From positions 1 to 11,730 of the forward strand of contig JBGSOE010000230.1 of NCBI GenBank assembly GCA_041739295.1: a stretch of DNA of 11,730 nt. Direction: 5' to 3'. Below the pieces are notes generated by a model. It was not told where the DNA came from, made no database searches, and worked only from the letters and a program-made list of their open reading frames with translations. Position numbers and translations under genes: made by a program. The stretch comes from JAHJQQ01 sp041739295 (GTDB lineage Bacteria; Pseudomonadota; Gammaproteobacteria; Thiohalobacterales; Thiohalobacteraceae). Each line of letters begins with the position of its first letter. The stretch's first letter is position 1. Below, piece after piece: positions 6,763-11,730 of this stretch.

Positions 6763-6840
6763 GGGTCAGAGACGAATTAAGTACTGCCGCCGGTAAATTT
6801 CAATCCGTGGCGGTGGAATTCGTCTCTGCCCCCCTTTTTT
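6763..6840 (+). terminator. Long hairpin followed by C6T6: terminator-like or MITE-like palindrome
   Basis: CAGAGACGAATT (6767-6778) is the exact reverse complement of 6817-6828. Adding GGG (6763-6765) with CCC (6830-6832) gives a 16-position stem with one mismatch. Nested inside, CCGCC (6787-6791) pairs with GGCGG (6809-6813). Six C then six T follow (6829-6840), the form of an intrinsic terminator on the plus strand, between the chemoreceptor gene and purL. From memory, the GTCAGAGACGAATT/AATTCGTCTCTG pair also occurs in repeats associated with REP-type (Y1) transposases, so it may be a mobile-element remnant that supplies termination. That link is unverified. Confidence 0.55.
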
Positions 6841-6987
6841 CGTTGGTCGTATTCAGCGGCGCACGCCGCGCGTCCGACATCTCGACCGCACATCCATCCC
6901 TATACGTGGTATCTCCGGCCTAGTCCCTACCTAGCCCTTCCAGTATCATTGCCGTCTTTCCAGTAACGCCCAATCTGAGACGGATTC
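6841..6987. other. Leader region of purL
   Basis: 147 bases between the hairpin/T-run and the purL start, with no ORF. I looked for a PurR-type operator (ACGCAAACGTTTGCNT) and for a clear sigma70 promoter and found neither. The last bases before the ATG (GAGACGGATTC) give only a modest ribosome-binding site. Confidence 0.3.
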
Positions 6988-9900
6988 ATGCTGCATATAC
7001 CCGGCGGTCCCGCCCTTTCCAGCTTCCGAACCGAGAAGCTCCTGGCCCGCGCTCGCGAGTGCATCGCCGATATCGAGTCGATCCACAGCGAGCACTGGCA
7101 TTTCGTCGATCTCGAACAGCAACTCGATCCGGCGGACCGCGCTACATTGGAAAAACTTCTCGACGCTGGCGCGGTACACGCGCCGGCGCCGGCAGCCGCA
7201 CTGCTGATTCTGGTGGTGCCGCGTCTGGGTACCATCTCACCCTGGGCCAGCAAGGCCACGGATATAGCACACAACTGCGGTCTGGAACGCATTCATCGCA
7301 TCGAACGCGGTATCGCTTATCACATTTGTCTGGCCGGTGGCCGCGCGCTGACGGATCACGAGCGGATTGTGTTGGTGCCGCTGTTACACGACCGTATGAC
7401 CGAAACCGTGCTGGCGGCGGCCGAGGAGGCTGAGACGCTGTTTCGTAGCGCCGATCCGGCACCGCTGACCAGTGTCGATATTCTCGTGGGTGGACGTGCC
7501 GCGCTGGTTGCTGCCAATGCCAGTCTGGGCTTGGCGCTGTCCGATGACGAAATCGACTATCTGCTAGAGAGCTACGGCAGCCTCAAGCGTAATCCCACCG
7601 ACGTTGAGCTAATGATGTTTGCGCAGGCGAATTCCGAACATTGCCGGCACAAGATTTTCAACGCTGATTGGATCATCGACGGCCAGCCACAACGCGAGAC
7701 ATTGTTCGGCATGATCCGCGAGACCCATCGCGCCAGCCCCGAAGGCGTGTTGTCGGCCTACAAGGATAATTCCGCAGTAATGGCCGGATTCAGCGCGCAA
7801 CGTTTCTTCCCCGATGCCAACGGCAGTTATGCCGAGCATGCTGAAGACGTGCACATCCTGATGAAGGTCGAGACGCATAACCACCCGACAGCGATCTCGC
7901 CATTCGCCGGCGCGGCGACCGGTTCCGGTGGTGAAATCCGCGATGAAGGTGCGACTGGACGCGGCAGTAAACCCAAGGCTGGTTTATCCGGCTTCTCAGT
8001 TTCGAATTTGCGTATCCCTGGTTTCGAACAGCCGTGGGAAACCGATTTTGGAAAACCCTCACGCATTGTATCTGCGCTCGATATCATGATCGAAGGCCCT
8101 CTCGGCGCGGCAGCCTTCAATAACGAATTCGGTCGCCCGAATCTGTGCGGTTATTTCCGCACCTTCGAGGAACGCGTGCCCGGTCCGACCGGCGACGAAA
8201 TCCGTGGCTACCACAAACCCATCATGATCGCCGGCGGTTACGGCAATATCCGCGCCGAGCACGTCGAAAAGCACGATATCCCCGCCGGTTCGCAACTGGT
8301 GGTGTTGGGCGGTCCAGCCATGTTGATCGGACTGGGCGGCGGTGCGGCATCGAGCATGTCGAGTGGTGCCAGCGCCGAAGATCTCGACTTCGCATCCGTA
8401 CAGCGCGGCAATCCGGAAATGCAACGCCGCGCGCAAGAGGTTATTGATCGCTGTTGCGCGTTAGGCGAAGACAGCCCGATTGTGTCCATCCATGATGTGG
8501 GTGCCGGTGGCCTGTCGAATGCGTTACCGGAGCTGGTTCACGATTGTGATCGCGGAGCACGTTTCGAGTTGCGTACAGTGCCTAGCGATGATTCCGGTAT
8601 GTCACCGATGCAGATCTGGAGTAATGAATCCCAGGAACGTTATGTGTTGGCGATCGCCGCCGATCGCATTGAACAGTTCCAGGAAATCTGCGAACGCGAA
8701 CGTTGTCCGTTCGAGGTGGTGGGTGAGGCCATCGACGAGCAGAAGCTGGTTGTCGGCGATGCGCATTTCGAAAATATTCCGGTTGATTTACCGATGGCAT
8801 TGCTGTTCGGCAAACCGCCGAAGATGTTGCGCGATGTACATCACCGCACCTTCACTAAGCCAGACTTCGATACCCGCGCGGTCGACATTCGCGACGCCGC
8901 TTACCGTGTGTTGCAATTGCCGTCGGTGGCGAACAAGACCTTTCTGGTCACCATTGGTGATCGCAGCGTCACCGGCACCGTGACGCGCGATCAGATGGTA
9001 GGCCCCTGGCAGGTCCCGGTCGCCGATGCCGCTGTCACTTGTACGGACTATCACGGCCATACGGGTGAAGCGATGGCAATGGGCGAACGCACGCCTATCG
9101 CACTGGTGGATGCCGCGGCATCCGGCCGTATGGCGGTCGGAGAGGCGATCACCAACATCGCCTGCGTGCGCATCGGGCGCATCGGAGATATTCGATTGTC
9201 GGCGAATTGGATGGCGCCAGCCGGACATCCGGGCGAGGACGCTAACCTGTTTGACACCGTGCGTGCCGTCGGTCAGGAGCTTTGCCCTGAGCTCGGCATT
9301 GCAATACCGGTGGGTAAAGATTCACTGTCGATGAAGTCAGTGTGGGAAGAGCAGGGTAAGGTACGTGAAGTAACCGCGCCGGTATCGCTGATCGTGACGG
9401 CCTTCGCGCCGGTGCAGGATGTGCGACACACGCTGACGCCGCAACTGCGTAGCGACATGGGTGATACCGATCTCATTCTTATCGACTTGGGTAAAGGCCG
9501 CAACCGTATCGCCGGCTCCGCATTAGCGCAGGTCTACAAGCAGGTCGGACACCATGCGCCGAATCTGGATGACCCGCACAGCTTGAAGACCTTCTTCGCC
9601 GGAATCCAGGAACTGAACAGCGAAGAGTTATTGCTCGCCTACCATGACCGTTCCGATGGCGGTTTGTTCGCCACGCTCTGTGAGATGGCCTTCGCCGGCC
9701 ATGTGGGTATCGATATACAGCTCGAAGAACTAGGTGATGACGTTGCGGCTGTGTTGTTTGCCGAAGAACTGGGTGCCGTTATCCAGGTGCGACACTGCGA
9801 TACCGATACCGTGCTGGATATGCTGCGCGAGCATGGTTTCGCACATCACAGTCACGTGATCGGTACCCACGAAGAGGATGATCGGATCCGTATCAGCTGT

Positions 9901-10884
9901 AATGGCGGTCTGGTGCTGGACGAATCACGTGTCGATCTGCAACGTGCCTGGGGCGAAACCAGTTTCCGCATGCAGGCGTTGCGTGACAATCCAGTCTGCG
10001 CGCAGCAGGAATTTGATGCGCTGCTGGATCGGCAGGATCCTGGTATACAAGTCAAACTCAATTTTGAGCCCGACGAAGATGTCGCCGCTCCCTTTATCCA
10101 TCATGGCGTTAAGCCACGCATGGCCATCCTGCGCGAGCAGGGCGTCAACTGCCAGATCGAAATGGCCGCAGCCTTCCATCACAGCGGCTTTGACTGCGTC
10201 GACGTGCACATGAGTGACATCTTGAGCGGTCGTATCTCGCTCAGCGGCTTTAAAGGCGTTGTCGCCTGCGGCGGTTTTTCCTACGGCGACGTACTCGGGG
10301 CTGGTCAGGGCTGGGCCAAGTCGATTTTGTTCAACAACCAAGCGCGCGATGAGTTCGCTGCATTCTTCGCCCGCGAAGACAGCTTTGGTCTTGGTGTCTG
10401 CAATGGCTGTCAGATGATGTCGAGTTTGAAAGAGCTTATCCCTGGCGCCGAACACTGGCCGCGGTTCCGACGCAATCTGTCCGAGCAATTCGAGGCGCGT
10501 TTCTCATTGGTTGAGATTCTACCCTCGCCATCATTGTTCTTCGCGGGTATGCATGGTTCACGCATGCCGATCGCCGTCGCGCATGGTGAAGGTCGCGCGG
10601 AGTTTACTTCACCGGATGCCGTGCAGCAGATCCTGACTGATCGATTGGTCACCGCGCGCTATCTGGATCACTACGGCCGCGCCACCGAGGTTTATCCCCT
10701 CAATCCGAACGGTTCGCCCGCAGGTATCACCGGTCTGACCACTGGCGATGGCCGTTTCACCATCATGATGCCGCATCCGGAACGCGTGTTCCGTACCCTG
10801 CAGCATTCATGGCACCCGGATAGCTGGGGTGATGATGGCCCCTGGCTGCGCATATTCCGCAATGCGCGGGTATGGGTGGGGTAG
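6988..10884 (+). CDS. purL: Phosphoribosylformylglycinamidine synthase (PurL)
   Basis: Fourth step of de novo purine synthesis in the cytoplasm: FGAR + glutamine + ATP gives FGAM. At 1298 residues it is the long single-chain form (E. coli about 1295) with all parts fused. Order: PurS-like N-terminal domain (about 1-150); linker with ANSEHCRHK (215-222); FGAM synthetase core with VETHNHPTAISPF (294-306) and a glycine-rich GGEIRDEGATGRG segment; second synthetase half with PVGKDSLSMK (774-783); and a class I glutaminase domain from about 1042. The glutaminase triad is present: C1138 in GVCNGCQMM, and H1263 and E1265 in MPHPERVF, each three above the E. coli positions 1135, 1260 and 1262. The start at 6988 gives the family N-terminus (MLHIPGGPALSSFR). 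The reading frame is intact. No other purine gene is adjacent, and a terminator-like hairpin precedes it, so it is probably monocistronic. Confidence 0.98.
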   Translation: MLHIPGGPALSSFRTEKLLARARECIADIESIHSEHWHFVDLEQQLDPADRATLEKLLDAGAVHAPAPAAALLILVVPRLGTISPWASKATDIAHNCGLERIHRIERGIAYHICLAGGRALTDHERIVLVPLLHDRMTETVLAAAEEAETLFRSADPAPLTSVDILVGGRAALVAANASLGLALSDDEIDYLLESYGSLKRNPTDVELMMFAQANSEHCRHKIFNADWIIDGQPQRETLFGMIRETHRASPEGVLSAYKDNSAVMAGFSAQRFFPDANGSYAEHAEDVHILMKVETHNHPTAISPFAGAATGSGGEIRDEGATGRGSKPKAGLSGFSVSNLRIPGFEQPWETDFGKPSRIVSALDIMIEGPLGAAAFNNEFGRPNLCGYFRTFEERVPGPTGDEIRGYHKPIMIAGGYGNIRAEHVEKHDIPAGSQLVVLGGPAMLIGLGGGAASSMSSGASAEDLDFASVQRGNPEMQRRAQEVIDRCCALGEDSPIVSIHDVGAGGLSNALPELVHDCDRGARFELRTVPSDDSGMSPMQIWSNESQERYVLAIAADRIEQFQEICERERCPFEVVGEAIDEQKLVVGDAHFENIPVDLPMALLFGKPPKMLRDVHHRTFTKPDFDTRAVDIRDAAYRVLQLPSVANKTFLVTIGDRSVTGTVTRDQMVGPWQVPVADAAVTCTDYHGHTGEAMAMGERTPIALVDAAASGRMAVGEAITNIACVRIGRIGDIRLSANWMAPAGHPGEDANLFDTVRAVGQELCPELGIAIPVGKDSLSMKSVWEEQGKVREVTAPVSLIVTAFAPVQDVRHTLTPQLRSDMGDTDLILIDLGKGRNRIAGSALAQVYKQVGHHAPNLDDPHSLKTFFAGIQELNSEELLLAYHDRSDGGLFATLCEMAFAGHVGIDIQLEELGDDVAAVLFAEELGAVIQVRHCDTDTVLDMLREHGFAHHSHVIGTHEEDDRIRISCNGGLVLDESRVDLQRAWGETSFRMQALRDNPVCAQQEFDALLDRQDPGIQVKLNFEPDEDVAAPFIHHGVKPRMAILREQGVNCQIEMAAAFHHSGFDCVDVHMSDILSGRISLSGFKGVVACGGFSYGDVLGAGQGWAKSILFNNQARDEFAAFFAREDSFGLGVCNGCQMMSSLKELIPGAEHWPRFRRNLSEQFEARFSLVEILPSPSLFFAGMHGSRMPIAVAHGEGRAEFTSPDAVQQILTDRLVTARYLDHYGRATEVYPLNPNGSPAGITGLTTGDGRFTIMMPHPERVFRTLQHSWHPDSWGDDGPWLRIFRNARVWVG

Positions 10885-11166
10885 GTTACGGATTGTTTCC
10901 AACGCTAAGGCGCCGAAGGCGTGCGAAGCAAAATCTTTAGTGTTCTTCTGTGAATTCCCTCTCCCCTCGCGGGAGAGGGGGATATCCTTTCATTGCTCAT
11001 CTGATTTTCCTTCGCGCACATCAGCATGATTGAGGCGCTGCGATGGAGGCCGGATCGGTGATGATTACGTGATACTTTCGTGAGATCGTGACAGCATGGG
11101 AACGTGCTGAGGAACTTGGCGCTGTACGTCGGGTCACAGAAAGATATATCTACTAGGAGCATTCAC
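10885..11166. other. Intergenic region between purL and msrP
   Basis: 282 bases without a credible gene. The first part (about 10903-10950, with GCTAAGGCGCCGAAGGCG and ATCTTTAGTGTTCTTC) resembles degenerate dispersed intergenic repeat sequence. A perfect 9-bp hairpin follows at 10957-10979. From about 11000 on I see nothing recognisable until the AGGAG ribosome-binding site (11155-11159) of the next gene. TATATC at 11145-11150 is too close to the start codon to be a convincing -10. Confidence 0.35.
10957..10979. repeat. CCCTCTCCC/GGGAGAGGG hairpin downstream of purL
   Basis: CCCTCTCCC (10957-10965) pairs perfectly with GGGAGAGGG (10971-10979) around the loop CTCGC, starting about 70 bases after the purL stop. 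This C/G-rich hairpin type is common between genes in proteobacteria. It could terminate purL transcription, but only a weak T-rich stretch (CCTTT, 10986-10990) follows. Confidence 0.5.
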
Positions 11167-11730
11167 ATGGTGCTTATCCGCACACCGTCCGATATTAAAT
11201 CCTCTGAAATCACACCGGAATCTGTTTATCGTGAGCGGCGTCGTTTCATGCAGGTTGGACTGGCCTTGGCAGGTGGTGCGGCACTTGGTCCGCAAGTGCT
11301 TCAAGCCAAGGTTGGTGTTTACTCCGGCTTGAAGCGTAGCGCCTTCAGCACCGATGAGCCGCTCACCGAACTCAAGGATGTTACCAGTTACAACAATTTC
11401 TACGAGTTCGGTACCGGTAAGGAGGATCCGGCGGAGAATGCGCATACGCTCAAGCCGGCGCCTTGGTCGGTGAGTGTAGAAGGTGAATGCGCCAAGCCAG
11501 GTACCTATATCCTCGAAGACATACTCAAACCGCATGCGTTGGAAGAGCGGATCTATCGTCTGCGTTGCGTGGAAGGCTGGTCGATGGTGATCCCCTGGGT
11601 GGGTTTTTCGCTGGGCGATCTACTGAAACGTTTTGAACCGACGGGGAATGCCAGGTATGTCGAGTTCATCACGCTGGAAGATCACGAACAGATGCCTGGG
11701 CAGCGTTGGCCGATATTGCGCTGGCCCTAT
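11167..11730 (+). CDS. msrP: MsrP (YedY) protein-methionine-sulfoxide reductase catalytic subunit, cut by window edge
   Basis: Periplasmic molybdenum-cofactor enzyme of the sulfite-oxidase fold that reduces methionine sulfoxide in envelope proteins, normally receiving electrons from the heme membrane protein MsrQ. 188 codons are present and the C-terminal part lies outside. A twin-arginine signal is visible, R24-R25-R26-F27-M28 followed by a small hydrophobic stretch (VGLALAGGAALG), consistent with export of a folded cofactor-bearing protein. Family landmarks are SYNNFYEFGTGKEDP (74-88), the WSVSVEGE segment (100-107) and RLRCVEGWSMVIPW (131-144). C134 is the expected cysteine ligand of molybdenum (C102 in mature E. 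coli YedY). The start is well supported by AGGAG at 11155-11159. msrQ would be expected downstream, outside the window. I saw no regulatory site for an HprRS-type system. Confidence 0.95.
   Translation, partial: MVLIRTPSDIKSSEITPESVYRERRRFMQVGLALAGGAALGPQVLQAKVGVYSGLKRSAFSTDEPLTELKDVTSYNNFYEFGTGKEDPAENAHTLKPAPWSVSVEGECAKPGTYILEDILKPHALEERIYRLRCVEGWSMVIPWVGFSLGDLLKRFEPTGNARYVEFITLEDHEQMPGQRWPILRWPY

Noticed and set aside
6521..6796. A 91-codon plus-strand ORF after the chemoreceptor gene
   Set aside because: It overlaps the chemoreceptor stop and runs through three palindromic repeats. The peptide is simply translated repeat and has no ribosome-binding site.
8480..8983. A 167-codon plus-strand ORF in another frame inside purL
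   Set aside because: It is rich in Cys, Arg and Trp with no domain, and is wholly contained in a clearly intact purL frame.
11134..11535. A 133-codon minus-strand ORF across the msrP start
   Set aside because: The plus strand here encodes the Tat signal and conserved N-terminus of MsrP with a good ribosome-binding site; the antisense frame is a shadow.

Overview
This window looks like chromosomal DNA of a moderately GC-rich gammaproteobacterium. The grounds are a dapA-bamC pair in the enterobacterial order, a full-length single-chain PurL of the gammaproteobacterial type, a Tat-exported MsrP-like enzyme and several short palindromic intergenic repeats. I cannot name the species. No prophage, CRISPR array, tRNA or complete transposon is visible.

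Layout, left to right. A galactose-1-phosphate uridylyltransferase (GalT)-like gene runs off the left edge on the minus strand (<1-787). Divergent from it, a good sigma70-type promoter (957-985) precedes dapA (1018-1893). After 31 bases comes bamC (1925-3052), the lipoprotein of the outer-membrane protein assembly machine. A gene-free stretch (3053-3519) follows. It holds a 271-bp multi-hairpin palindromic element with perfect 21-bp terminal inverted repeats, then a second stretch rich in CTAG and inverted repeats. Next are a YycJ/WalJ-type metallo-beta-lactamase-fold hydrolase (3520-4284) and a large two-TM methyl-accepting chemotaxis protein (4509-6524). The gap at 6525-6987 carries three unrelated palindromes in tandem; the last has the form of a terminator. 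It is followed by purL (6988-10884). The window ends with the first 188 codons of an msrP (yedY) gene (11167->11730).

How the genes relate. dapA and bamC form a conserved two-gene unit linking lysine/diaminopimelate (and so peptidoglycan) synthesis to outer-membrane biogenesis. In E. coli the gene after bamC is purC. Here a palindromic element and the hydrolase gene follow instead, and another purine gene, purL, lies about 3.9 kb further on. The chemotaxis receptor, purL and msrP look like independent transcription units separated by repeat-bearing gaps. msrP products repair periplasmic methionine sulfoxide, usually with an MsrQ membrane partner, whose gene would lie beyond the right edge.

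The genes are ordinary housekeeping genes. The most interesting material is intergenic: the structured element at 3062-3332 and the run of palindromes at 6533-6840. These are probably non-autonomous mobile repeats or processed RNA structures. I found no convincing sign of a new multi-gene system.
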